This document shows, one piece after another, positions 1-6,512 of a stretch of DNA of 12,511 nt; position 1 is the stretch's first letter; every line of letters starts with the position of its first letter. A model generated the notes under the pieces. The model had not been told where the DNA came from, searched no databases, and saw only the letters and a list, made by a program, of their open reading frames with translations. The position numbers and the translations under genes are program-made. The DNA is from JANWHZ01 sp964527385 (GTDB lineage: Bacteria; Patescibacteriota; Saccharimonadia; Saccharimonadales; UBA4665): the NCBI GenBank assembly GCA_964527385.1, contig CAZGPZ010000029.1, positions 1 to 12,511 on the forward strand. Reading direction: 5' to 3'.

Positions 1-906
1 CCAGGTGACGGTGTAGGGCACGTCGACTTGGTCGGACGGCTTGAATGCGTCGCACGCCTCGGAAACGGTCATGAACGTATTGCCTTCTGTTTTCAGCCAC
101 TGCTTTGGCAAGTGGAATAGGAAGTCAAAGATGCCTGTCTCGTCCCATTGGTGTTCCCCGAATGTTTCGTAGTCCATGAAGAGGTTGAAATTGGTCGCAT
201 TCGGGTCGGCATTCAGCCAATACGCGAACTTGTCGGCAGTAAGTGGCCACTCAGGCCAGTTGCGATCGCTGAAACGAAACGCGATATCATCGCTCAACTT
301 GTAATTCTTCATGAGCAAACGGATGTGGTCGGTGTAGGCGGGACGATAGATGTAGTTCGGCGAACGCCAGCCAAGGACTTTGTCCCAGCCTTCCGCCAGC
401 ACGCCCTTGTAGCCCGCTTTGTCCGCCCAGTAGGCGACGTCATTATTGTATGCGAGCTCTGTGTTGCGGAACACGTTTGGCTCCTGCCCGAAGACCGCTT
501 TGATCTTCTCGCGGTGCATGGCGACTTGTTTTTCAAATTCGTCACGCGAGTAGAAAAACGCCAGGGTGTGGTGGTACGTCTCGCCAACAATCTCAACGCG
601 GCCAGTTGCGACTAGGTCCTTGAAAGATTGCAGCGCCTCAGGCGACCATCGTTCTAGCTGTTCCAGAACGGTGCCCGTGATGGACAGACTGAGCTTGAAC
701 TGTGGGTTTTGCTCAAGCAATTCTATTAGACGACGATTAGTGGGCAGGTATGACTTGCTAGCGACTTTCTTGAGGATAAATTCATTATTCGTTAAGATTT
801 CGCCCCGTGCGTCGAAGTAATCGTGCGTGTGCGCGGTGTCTAGGGCAGTATAGTGCCGGATACGGTACGGTTGGTGCACATGCATGTAGAGGACGATTGC
901 TTTCAT
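1..906 (-). CDS. Glycoside hydrolase family 57 (alpha-amylase type), 3' end cut by window edge
   Basis: This gene begins at ATG 906 and stays open to the left edge, so 302 residues are visible and the C-terminus is missing. The GH57 signatures are clear: HVHQP at residues 9-13, VGETYHHT at 107-114, FRNTELAY at 146-153 carrying the expected nucleophile Glu150, and FMDYETFGEH at 243-252 carrying the expected acid/base Asp245. Family members hydrolyse or rearrange alpha-1,4-glucans and usually act in the cytoplasm; no signal peptide is seen here. The start codon overlaps the stop of the upstream glycosyltransferase in an ATGA arrangement, which implies translational coupling and a joint role in glycogen or alpha-glucan turnover. 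Amylase, 4-alpha-glucanotransferase or branching activity cannot be told apart from this part alone; the MDYETFGEH form favours the amylase-like subfamily. Family assignment is firm, exact activity is inferred. Confidence 0.93.
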   Translation of the reverse strand, partial: MKAIVLYMHVHQPYRIRHYTALDTAHTHDYFDARGEILTNNEFILKKVASKSYLPTNRRLIELLEQNPQFKLSLSITGTVLEQLERWSPEALQSFKDLVATGRVEIVGETYHHTLAFFYSRDEFEKQVAMHREKIKAVFGQEPNVFRNTELAYNNDVAYWADKAGYKGVLAEGWDKVLGWRSPNYIYRPAYTDHIRLLMKNYKLSDDIAFRFSDRNWPEWPLTADKFAYWLNADPNATNFNLFMDYETFGEHQWDETGIFDFLFHLPKQWLKTEGNTFMTVSEACDAFKPSDQVDVPYTVTW

Positions 907-2108
907 GCTGCTGCTCCCATAGATTCATACATGTGGTGCAAGCGTTCCGCGGAAAAATTCCAGGTTATGCGGTTGTACTCGACGGTCGCGTTGGCAAGCA
1001 GCTCGTCGCGCAACGGGTCGTTCTGCACGACGGCGATGATCTGGTTCGCCATTTCGTTGATGTCCCAAAAGTCGACTTTCAGGGCGTTGTACAAGACTTC
1101 GCCGACGCCCGATTGCTTGGTAATCAACGATGGTGTCCCGTAACCGATCGCCTCCAGAGCGACCAAACCAAAGGGCTCCGAAACTGAAGGCATGGCAAAC
1201 AAATCGCCGATAGCGTACGCGTCACGGCACTCTTTGCCCCGTTGGAAACCGGCAAAGATGACGTTCTTGGCAATGCCGAGGTCGGCCGCCAACTGGATGA
1301 GCTCGTAGTACTGCTCGCCGCTGCCGACGATCAAGAACATGGTTTTTGGCACGCGCTCAACGACCAGCTTCGCGGCGTGCAACAGGTTGGGCAAACCTTT
1401 CTGAACGGTCAACCGTCCGACCGTCGTCACAACCCGATATCCTTGGGCGCGCAAAGCGGCAAGGTATTGGTACGTATTGGCGAGGCTGAGGTCAAGCGGC
1501 ACGACATCTTCGTGCGCAATGGCGTTGTGCACGACATCAATTTTGTCGGCGGGAATCCCATAGTCGCGCATGATCGCCTTGCGCGTAAAATCACTGACCG
1601 CGACGATCCGGTCGGCCAACTGGAACGCGATACCCTCGATCTCGTGAACAAAGGGGTTGCCGCGGTGCCCGCCGGCACGGTCCGATTCGACAGAATGGAC
1701 ATGCGCGATCACCGGGCAACCAAGAATTTCTTTGGCGCGCAGGGCAGCCCTGAAGGTCAGCCAGTCGTGCGCATGGATGATATCGTAGTGCTGGTTTTCA
1801 ACGATGCGCCCGATTGCCGCCTCGTACATCTCTTGCTGGTCACCGATGGTGTGCCATTCTTCGCTGCCATCCTCCATGACATATTTGTAGCTGTCGTATG
1901 CGATGCCGGATTTCAAAATTGACCGTACATTTTGTGGGGTCGCCGCCGTCACGCGCATAAAATCAATGCCGTGGTCGGCCTCGTACGGCAGTATAAACTC
2001 TATGTCGATATCTCGTTTGGCGAGCGCCTTGCAGAGGTGGTAACATGCCACCCCGAGCCCACCGCTATTATGAGGGGGCAGCTCCCAACCTAGCATCAGT
2101 ACCTTCAT
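903..2108 (-). CDS. GT4 glycosyltransferase, glycogen/starch-synthase-like
   Basis: This 401-residue protein has a GT-B fold signature. The N-terminal half opens with a beta strand and glycine loop (GWELPPHNSGGLG, residues 7-19) typical of glycogen synthase-like enzymes and has HAHDW at 112-116. The C-terminal half has GRLTVQKGL (231-239), where Arg232 and Lys237 would hold the nucleotide-sugar phosphates, and an EX7E motif from Glu311 to Glu319 within EPFGLVALE. It should transfer a sugar, plausibly glucose from ADP- or UDP-glucose, to an alpha-glucan. ATG 2108 is chosen because the glycine-loop strand follows at once; an upstream TTG at 2171 would add 21 residues with no family match. No good Shine-Dalgarno is visible. 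Its TGA overlaps the ATG of the GH57 gene, so the two form an operon. A cell-surface glycan role is the main alternative. Confidence 0.92.
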   Translation of the reverse strand: MKVLMLGWELPPHNSGGLGVACYHLCKALAKRDIDIEFILPYEADHGIDFMRVTAATPQNVRSILKSGIAYDSYKYVMEDGSEEWHTIGDQQEMYEAAIGRIVENQHYDIIHAHDWLTFRAALRAKEILGCPVIAHVHSVESDRAGGHRGNPFVHEIEGIAFQLADRIVAVSDFTRKAIMRDYGIPADKIDVVHNAIAHEDVVPLDLSLANTYQYLAALRAQGYRVVTTVGRLTVQKGLPNLLHAAKLVVERVPKTMFLIVGSGEQYYELIQLAADLGIAKNVIFAGFQRGKECRDAYAIGDLFAMPSVSEPFGLVALEAIGYGTPSLITKQSGVGEVLYNALKVDFWDINEMANQIIAVVQNDPLRDELLANATVEYNRITWNFSAERLHHMYESMGAAA

Positions 2109-2202
2109 TCGCTGTTTGGCTTTCGGATAATTGTTTACTTTCAATATATATGAGATGCGCGCTAAGCACAACCGTCTTGGTCACAGATTTTGCCCTGCTT
2201 AT

Positions 2203-2230
2203 ATTATATTGGCTGGTTTTTTAGGCCCAA
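2203..2230 (-). promoter_or_regulatory. Putative promoter of the GT4-GH57 operon
   Basis: On the minus strand a TTGGGC (-35-like, 2230-2225) is followed after 16 bases by a perfect TATAAT (2208-2203). It lies at the very 3' end of the CDP-lipid synthase gene and would start an mRNA with a leader of roughly 90 bases before ATG 2108. A second candidate -10, TATATT, lies nearer the gene within the AT-rich stretch around 2145-2152. Sequence-based prediction only. Confidence 0.4.
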
Positions 2231-2758
2231 CAGGTATCCAATAGCTGTCGACGCAACACTTATAACTGGCCATGTTATCACTGCCCACACATAGGCCTGC
2301 CACGGCAATATAACGAAAGGTACTGTTGCCAGGCTGGCACCTATAATGTAATCCACCTGGTCAAACGGCGCCCAGCTTTTGCCCGGCGGCGTGCCCACGC
2401 GGCGCTTGAAAAAGCTTTTCAGCGCATCACCGCCCAGCGCGCCAAGACCAAATAGTGGCCCGATGACGAGCGCCGGCAAGCTGGCGTATACGACAGGGGA
2501 TCCTAAGTGTTGGAGCGCCACGAAATGCCCCGCGAGCATCTGCTGTAGCCAGAATACCGCCGTTGATACGATAACGCCGCAGGCAATGCCGCGCCAAGTT
2601 TTATGATCGCCCAGCAGGCGCTGGCCGCGAAACATGGCGCCGCCGTCGATCGGCGCCGAAAAACGCGCCAATACCGGGACACGCGCTGCCAAAATCGGCG
2701 CGACATTGCCTGCGCCGGCAGGCAGGAAGAACCAAAGCGAGAGCAAGATGTCATGCAT
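2204..2758 (-). CDS. CarS-like CDP-lipid synthase (CDP-archaeol synthase family, DUF46)
   Basis: This integral membrane protein has 184 residues and about five hydrophobic segments (roughly 5-25, 59-78, 88-107, 138-153 and 156-178). Conserved polar motifs lie between the helices: LLGDHKTWRG at 48-57, GDALKSFFKRR at 110-120 and PFDQVDYIIG at 131-140, the pattern of the archaeal CarS/DUF46 family related to bacterial CdsA. Family members react CTP with a phosphatidic-acid-like lipid to give a CDP-activated lipid. ATG 2758 was chosen because the first membrane helix begins right after it; further in-frame starts at 2785 and 2797 would overlap its own predicted promoter. It sits divergently, 71 bases from a gene encoding the preceding and following steps of phospholipid synthesis, which supports the role. 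Whether the substrate is a diacyl or an archaeal-type lipid cannot be read from sequence; diacyl is more likely in a bacterium. Confidence 0.85.
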   Translation of the reverse strand: MHDILLSLWFFLPAGAGNVAPILAARVPVLARFSAPIDGGAMFRGQRLLGDHKTWRGIACGVIVSTAVFWLQQMLAGHFVALQHLGSPVVYASLPALVIGPLFGLGALGGDALKSFFKRRVGTPPGKSWAPFDQVDYIIGASLATVPFVILPWQAYVWAVITWPVISVASTAIGYLLGLKNQPI

Positions 2759-2785
2759 AAAGGATGATTCTTCTTTATATACCAT

Positions 2786-2800
2786 GTATTGTATCATTGA
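2786..2800. promoter_or_regulatory. Overlapping divergent -10 elements between the lipid genes
   Basis: The minus strand carries an extended -10, TGA followed by TACAAT (2796-2788), about 30 bases before the CarS-like start. The plus strand carries TATTGT (2787-2792) and TATCAT (2792-2797), about 33-38 bases before ATG 2830. The candidate -10 boxes of the two divergent genes therefore occupy the same dozen bases, so the two promoters could not easily be used at the same moment. No clear -35 boxes were found. Confidence 0.35.
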
Positions 2801-2829
2801 CCATAGACGGCGAAACAGGGAACTGGGAC

Positions 2830-4434
2830 ATGCAATTACACCATCCACACACGCGACCAGACTGGGAACTGGTAGATGTCACGGCCCAAAATAGGTGGCA
2901 GCGGCTGGCTGCGAGGACTCATGGCGTCGCCACGCCTGGCAATACGGCAAGCTTGGGCGGAATTTGTTTAGTATTGGCAGGCCTGTACATGGTGGCACAG
3001 GGTACGCTGGTTGCCGGCTTTTTCTTCGTGATTGGCGGGCGCCTGTTGGACCTTTTGGATGGTATCCTTGCCGACACGACAGGGACCAAAAGCCCGCTGG
3101 GCGCGCAAATTGACGCGTCGCTCGACAAAATGGCCGCATTCGCGGCACTCGCCGTGCTCGCGAATGCAAGGGTTATGCCGGGTTGGCTGGCAACCGTTAT
3201 CGCTATTGAGGCAGGCATTATTGCTATCATGTCGTTGATTGCCCGGCAGCGTTTCATGCGCCTCGTGCCGAGCAAGAACGGCAAACTGTCTGGCTGGTTC
3301 CTGTGGTCGGGCGTCGCGTTTTTCTTCGCCGGCGCGGTTTTGCACGGGCAAGCGGCTTGGCTTCCATGGGTTTTTGTCGCTGCTTATACGGTATCTGCCG
3401 TGTCATTGCTGCTTGGCGCGATCGCTGCCGCCGGCTACGTACGCATTGCCTTTGGGTTGAGAACAGAGAAATTCACAGCACTGGGTGAATTCGACCGGTA
3501 TATCATCATGCGGAACCCCGACAGCACCGAAGCCTTTAGGGTGGCTAGCCGGATCCAAGAACTCCGCAAGTTGGCGCCTGAGGCGGACATTACTGTTTTC
3601 GATACGGTGGGCGGCGGCGTTGACGCTAATATGCCACAATTTTTAAGCCTAGCTACACGGCTTGGGCCGCGTACACTGCTATGCATCGGCGGCGGCGACG
3701 GCACAGCCAATCTGGCGATAACGTGCCTTGTGCACGGGTCAGGGTTGCCTGATGCGGCCAGGCTGACACCAATCCTGCCCCTATGGTGCGGCAATGCGAA
3801 CGACTTAGCATACATATTGAATGGGCGGCCGACCACGAAGCCCGTCGGCAAGGTCATGGGGCGTGGGCGCGTCGTGCATATCCGACCGCTTCTGTGCACG
3901 CTCAAATCCGGCCATGCAAGCTCAACGCACCTTGCTGCCAGCTATGCAAGCTTCGGGGCGAGCGCTTTCGCGACACAGGAGATGGAGCGGACACTGCGGA
4001 CAAAATCGCCCATCCGGCGTTTCGTCGTCAGCCGGTTTGGCCAGGAGGTCATAGCAGCACTCTGGGCACTCATGCGCTCGCCGACGTTTCGTGTCGAGGA
4101 GAATGGCAAAACACGGGTAATATTCGAGCGCACGCACCTGAACGGGTCGCGTTTCGCGAAAGTCATCGGCTTGCCGCTGCGCCTGACGGATGAGCGGTTC
4201 CATCGCATGACCATCGAGCACAAGCACTTGCTGTCGTTTGCGCTGCACGTGCTTGGGTTAGTCGGTGACCGGCAATTATCGAAGAAAACGATTATCAAAG
4301 ATTCGTTCATCGTGCGCGACGACGTGTGGGCACAGTTTGATGGCGAGCCGGTGCGCATACCAGCCGGAACGACGGTGACGATATCAATCGCCAAGCAGCC
4401 GTTTTACGCGCTAAGCACCCGGCTCGCCCGGTAA
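2830..4434 (+). CDS. Fusion: CDP-alcohol phosphatidyltransferase domain + diacylglycerol kinase-like domain
   Basis: This is a 534-residue two-domain protein. Residues about 35-210 form a multi-helix CDP-alcohol phosphatidyltransferase domain with D74-LL-D77-G78-IL-A81 and G91-AQI-D95-ASL-D99; all four metal-binding aspartates are kept, but the usual Arg after the Ala is Asp82. Residues about 215-534 are a soluble lipid-kinase domain: IGGGDGT at 286-292 is the nucleotide-binding glycine loop, CGNANDLA at 320-327 stands in for the family's GTxND motif, and FDGEP at 503-507 matches the conserved C-terminal DGE. The expected reactions are phosphorylation of diacylglycerol and transfer of a CDP-activated lipid to a head-group alcohol, at the inner membrane face. 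ATG 2830 is taken because an AGGGA lies 8 bases upstream; the upstream in-frame ATG 2764 would add 22 poorly family-like residues. It is divergent from the CarS-like gene, which supplies the missing middle step. Domain calls are firm, substrate inferred. Confidence 0.88.
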   Translation: MQLHHPHTRPDWELVDVTAQNRWQRLAARTHGVATPGNTASLGGICLVLAGLYMVAQGTLVAGFFFVIGGRLLDLLDGILADTTGTKSPLGAQIDASLDKMAAFAALAVLANARVMPGWLATVIAIEAGIIAIMSLIARQRFMRLVPSKNGKLSGWFLWSGVAFFFAGAVLHGQAAWLPWVFVAAYTVSAVSLLLGAIAAAGYVRIAFGLRTEKFTALGEFDRYIIMRNPDSTEAFRVASRIQELRKLAPEADITVFDTVGGGVDANMPQFLSLATRLGPRTLLCIGGGDGTANLAITCLVHGSGLPDAARLTPILPLWCGNANDLAYILNGRPTTKPVGKVMGRGRVVHIRPLLCTLKSGHASSTHLAASYASFGASAFATQEMERTLRTKSPIRRFVVSRFGQEVIAALWALMRSPTFRVEENGKTRVIFERTHLNGSRFAKVIGLPLRLTDERFHRMTIEHKHLLSFALHVLGLVGDRQLSKKTIIKDSFIVRDDVWAQFDGEPVRIPAGTTVTISIAKQPFYALSTRLAR

Positions 4435-4443
4435 TTACCGGGC
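4426..4443. repeat. Perfect 18-bp palindrome spanning two convergent stop codons
   Basis: GCCCGGTAATTACCGGGC reads the same on both strands. Its central TAATTA supplies the TAA stop of the fusion gene on the plus strand and the TAA stop of the convergent gene on the minus strand, which abut with no base between. As RNA it would fold to a 7-bp GC-rich stem with an AAUU loop from either transcript. There is no T-tract on either side, so it is not a classical intrinsic terminator, though a role in ending or stabilising both mRNAs is plausible. Confidence 0.6.
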
Positions 4444-5076
4444 AGCTTGCCCCATGGCCGCATTGCCGAGAGCCGCGATTTGAGCCTCGCGGAACGCTTC
4501 GTATCGCTGCGTGACGGTTGCATCAATACGGCTGAACCAGGCAAATACCGCGTCGCCAAGCTCCGGGTTCAAATCATGGCGGGCACGATGGATAATATCC
4601 CATGCTTGGCCAGAAGATAGTGGATAATCTGCTGCGGGATACATTGACGTAAGCCCTTGCATCTCCGCGATTGCCCTGTCTTCTTCGGCGGCGCCAACCT
4701 GCACCCGGTGCGTATCGCCGCCCGGCAGTATGGCGGCAGTATACTCCCCAGCCCCGTAACCGCCGACACACGTTATTCCCGCGATACTGCCATTGTCATC
4801 GAATGCGACGACAGGCGTTTGGCGTTTCCTGTCGGCCAGCTCGTAATCACCAAGGATACTGCGAGCTTGGGCAAGTGTTTTTATAATACCGCTGTTCACA
4901 CACCTTATCGCGGCGTCCCAAAAGCCTTGTGGGTCGGCGAAATGGGTCGCGCCGGAAAGAGTCACCATACGAAAACGATCGTCGCCCGTCACCCAATAGC
5001 GCACGCCATTGATGTCAGCCGCTATCGGTTGCTCGCCGGCAACACCTACTTTCTCTTGTCCTGTGTGTTGATTCAT
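4435..5076 (-). CDS. Unrecognised cytoplasmic protein (213 aa)
   Basis: I do not recognise a family. From ATG 5076 the protein has 213 residues, with no signal peptide or membrane helix. It begins with a polar stretch, then has YWVTGDDRFRMVT at residues 27-39, a glycine-rich segment (GGYGAGEYTAAILPGGD, around 106-122) and a helical acidic C-terminus ending in an Ala/Gln-rich tail. The segment VTG-(D/N)-D-x-(F/Y)-x-MVT recurs in the unrecognised protein encoded at 10026-10649. Amino acid composition is balanced and it reads as a real gene; the overlapping plus-strand frame at 4657-5175 gives an unnatural His/Arg/Cys-rich product. A TTG at 5124 would add 16 residues. The ATG is preferred because an extended -10-like TGG-TACCGT ends exactly 6 bases before it, the same spacing seen at other genes in the window. 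Confidence 0.65.
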   Translation of the reverse strand: MNQHTGQEKVGVAGEQPIAADINGVRYWVTGDDRFRMVTLSGATHFADPQGFWDAAIRCVNSGIIKTLAQARSILGDYELADRKRQTPVVAFDDNGSIAGITCVGGYGAGEYTAAILPGGDTHRVQVGAAEEDRAIAEMQGLTSMYPAADYPLSSGQAWDIIHRARHDLNPELGDAVFAWFSRIDATVTQRYEAFREAQIAALGNAAMGQAAR

Positions 5077-5082
5077 CCTGTT

Positions 5083-5091
5083 ACGGTACCA
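5083..5091 (-). promoter_or_regulatory. Possible extended -10, N6 before ATG 5076
   Basis: The minus strand reads TGG-TACCGT, then six bases, then ATG. The core hexamer matches the consensus only at the key T1, A2 and T6 positions, so alone it is weak. It is listed because its place is the same as the better -10 boxes of four other genes here. Confidence 0.25.
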
Positions 5092-5197
5092 TGTCGCCGT
5101 ATTGGCGGCAATATTTTGAGCCAACGGTACGCATGCTACTTAGCGCGATTACAGAGCTACGCGCGAGTGTTGTGACATTACCGCGAAGTAACCAACA

Positions 5198-5455
5198 CTA
5201 GAAATATTTGCGAAGAAGGTACCGCACCATATCTTCGATGTCATAGTCTCCCAGCCTGGCTAGGCGAGCCGCTTCTTCGTCAACCACCAGAGGCGATACT
5301 AATTCGCCCTTGACCAGCTGGGCATTTGTACTATCACCAACTTCGTAGCCGGCACTACCGCCGCCTCCCCATACATAGTGCGGGAGAGCTTCATTTGCTG
5401 GCTGCCGTGGAGTTGTACTCATTTGTCCTCTGTCGATATCTTCGTATTTGCTCAT
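5198..5455 (-). CDS. Unrecognised small protein (85 aa)
   Basis: This is a short acidic protein of 85 residues with no recognised domain. The N-terminal half is polar and probably disordered, with a GGGGSAGYEVGD stretch at residues 30-41. The C-terminal 30 residues (VVDEEAARLARLGDYDIEDMVRYLLRKYF) look like two amphipathic helices. ATG 5455 was chosen because upstream in-frame starts would run toward the tRNA gene; it is preceded by an AT-rich GATTATAAA a few bases before the start and by AGGA 11 bases before it. It lies between the tRNA-Trp gene and another unrecognised gene, all on the minus strand, with 121 bases to the next start. The protein-like C-terminus supports a real gene, but the short length limits confidence. 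Confidence 0.5.
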   Translation of the reverse strand: MSKYEDIDRGQMSTTPRQPANEALPHYVWGGGGSAGYEVGDSTNAQLVKGELVSPLVVDEEAARLARLGDYDIEDMVRYLLRKYF

Positions 5456-5507
5456 GATGTTTATAATCCTGTAATGCATAACACATGTCAAGATGGTATG
5501 CAATTAA

Positions 5508-5582
5508 TGGCAGGGGCAGTAGGAGTCGAACCTACCTCTAAGGTTTTGGAGACCTTTATACTAGCCGATGTACTATGCCCCT
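5508..5582 (-). tRNA. tRNA-Trp (anticodon CCA), CCA end encoded
   Basis: The minus strand folds to a complete tRNA of 75 bases. The acceptor stem is AGGGGCA with TGCCCCT (7 perfect pairs), discriminator G, followed by an encoded CCA. The D stem is GTAC/GTAT, the anticodon stem AAGGT/ACCTT is perfect with loop CTCCAAA giving anticodon CCA, the variable loop is AGAG and the T arm is GTAGG-TTCGACT-CCTAC. It reads UGG as Trp. In many bacteria tRNA-Trp stands directly before secE-nusG; here it lies about 5 kb away and on the other strand. Confidence 0.97.
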
Positions 5583-5623
5583 TCGCCCACTGGCGACACC
5601 CGTAAACGGGTTTCTCCACGCGC

Positions 5624-5648
5624 AGGCAAAATGGAATACATTTTGTCT
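5624..5648. repeat. Inverted repeat upstream of tRNA-Trp
   Basis: AGGCAAAAT, seven bases, then ATTTTGTCT form a 9-bp stem with one G-T pair. It lies in the 183-base gap between the tRNA and the P-loop kinase gene (5583-5765). The same gap also holds a smaller stem-loop, ACCCG-TAAA-CGGGT (5598-5611). On the minus strand both would lie in the 5' flank of the tRNA. A weak minus-strand promoter candidate, TTGCAC-N17-TTATTC, sits further upstream, around 5663-5690. Function unknown: operator or processing signal are possible. Confidence 0.35.
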
Positions 5649-5747
5649 GGCTCTCTTCCCGAATAACAACAGGGAACAGAACAGTGCAATTGTACGATAA
5701 TCGGGTAAAAAATGCTACGGGCAAAGCTTCCAAATGGGGGACAAATC

Positions 5748-5758
5748 TGTTATACAAT
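5748..5758 (+). promoter_or_regulatory. Extended -10 directly before the P-loop kinase start
   Basis: TGTTATACAAT carries TACAAT (5753-5758), also readable as extended TGT-TATACA. Seven bases separate TACAAT from ATG 5766, so transcription would begin at or next to the start codon and give a leaderless mRNA. No Shine-Dalgarno precedes the ATG apart from a weak AAGG four bases away. Confidence 0.5.
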
Positions 5759-5765
5759 AAGGTAC

Positions 5766-6431
5766 ATGTTGAAGAATGAGCCTACGCAACCGGTACTAGT
5801 CCTCCTGTACGGCTTTCCTGGTTCGGGGAAAACGCATTTCGCGCGGCAATTCTGCGACCATATCCAAGCCGCGCATGTCCAAGGCGACCGTATCCGGGGC
5901 GAGCTTTTTGAAAAACCGCGCTATGACAAACAAGAGAACGATGTCATCAACCAGTTGATGAACTATATGTCCGAAGAATTCCTAAACGCGGGCTTGAGCG
6001 TGATATACGACGCCAACGCGATGCGCTTGAGCCAGCGCTTGGCCCTGCGCGACCTCGCCCGCCGGACGCGCGCAATACCCGTGCTTGTTTGGTTCCAAAT
6101 GGACTTGGAAAGTGCATTCCTGCGCAATATGAAGCGCGACAAACGGCGCGCCGATGACAAATACGCAGCGGCATTCGACAAGAAATCATTTGAAAGCATC
6201 ATCGGGCACATGCAAAACCCCACGCCATCCGAAGATTACGTGGTTGTCAGCGGCAAACATACATTCAATGCCCAATACGCCGCCGTCGTGCGCCGGCTGC
6301 GCGACTTAGGGCTCCTAAATACCCAGAGCGCAGCACCGATGGTAAAGCCCGGGCTTGTCAACCTCGTCCCGCAAACCAACCCGTACAAAGGGCGCGTCGA
6401 CAACACCCGGCGCAACATCATGATCCGCTAG
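5766..6431 (+). CDS. P-loop NTPase, AAA_33-type small-molecule/RNA kinase-like
   Basis: This 221-residue soluble protein has a Walker A GFPGSGKT at residues 16-23, followed by GDRIRGELF (40-48) and a second strand ending in IYDANAMRLSQRLALRDLARR (80-100). That is the order of the AAA_33 kinase group, which includes the polynucleotide-kinase-like and gluconate/chloramphenicol-kinase-like enzymes. An Arg/Lys-rich lid region follows (NMKRDKRRADDK, 121-132). The last 35 residues are proline- and asparagine-containing and look like a disordered tail. It should transfer the gamma-phosphate of ATP to a small metabolite, nucleotide or RNA end; the substrate cannot be named. ATG 5766 is chosen over the upstream in-frame 5712 because the family core starts there and a -10 box overlaps the longer version. 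The metalloprotease and histidine kinase genes follow on the same strand. Confidence 0.85.
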   Translation: MLKNEPTQPVLVLLYGFPGSGKTHFARQFCDHIQAAHVQGDRIRGELFEKPRYDKQENDVINQLMNYMSEEFLNAGLSVIYDANAMRLSQRLALRDLARRTRAIPVLVWFQMDLESAFLRNMKRDKRRADDKYAAAFDKKSFESIIGHMQNPTPSEDYVVVSGKHTFNAQYAAVVRRLRDLGLLNTQSAAPMVKPGLVNLVPQTNPYKGRVDNTRRNIMIR

Positions 6432-6512
6432 TAGAAGCTATGAGCTAGCAACCATTAGCTTGTGGCATTGCAGCCTCTAACAACCAAGGACTACCAGCTA
6501 TAGGTTAATCAT

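Noticed and set aside
148..615. Plus-strand open frame of 155 codons
   Set aside because: Antisense to the GH57 catalytic core, which has clear motifs.
903..908. TGA read as glycine, as in some other Patescibacteria
   Set aside because: TGA ends the GT4 gene exactly where the next gene starts, and no recognised gene here contains an in-frame TGA.
1242..1922. Long plus-strand open frame of 226 codons
   Set aside because: It lies wholly antisense to the GT4 gene, which has all its catalytic motifs; the product has no recognisable features.
2881..2912. Similarity of DVTAQNR in the lipid fusion protein to DVTAPNR in the protein at 10026-10649
   Set aside because: Only seven residues with no similarity around them; probably chance.
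4657..5175. Plus-strand open frame of 172 codons
   Set aside because: Overlaps the minus-strand gene at 4435-5076; its product is rich in His, Arg, Tyr and Cys in an unnatural way and it has no start signal. The minus frame has better composition.
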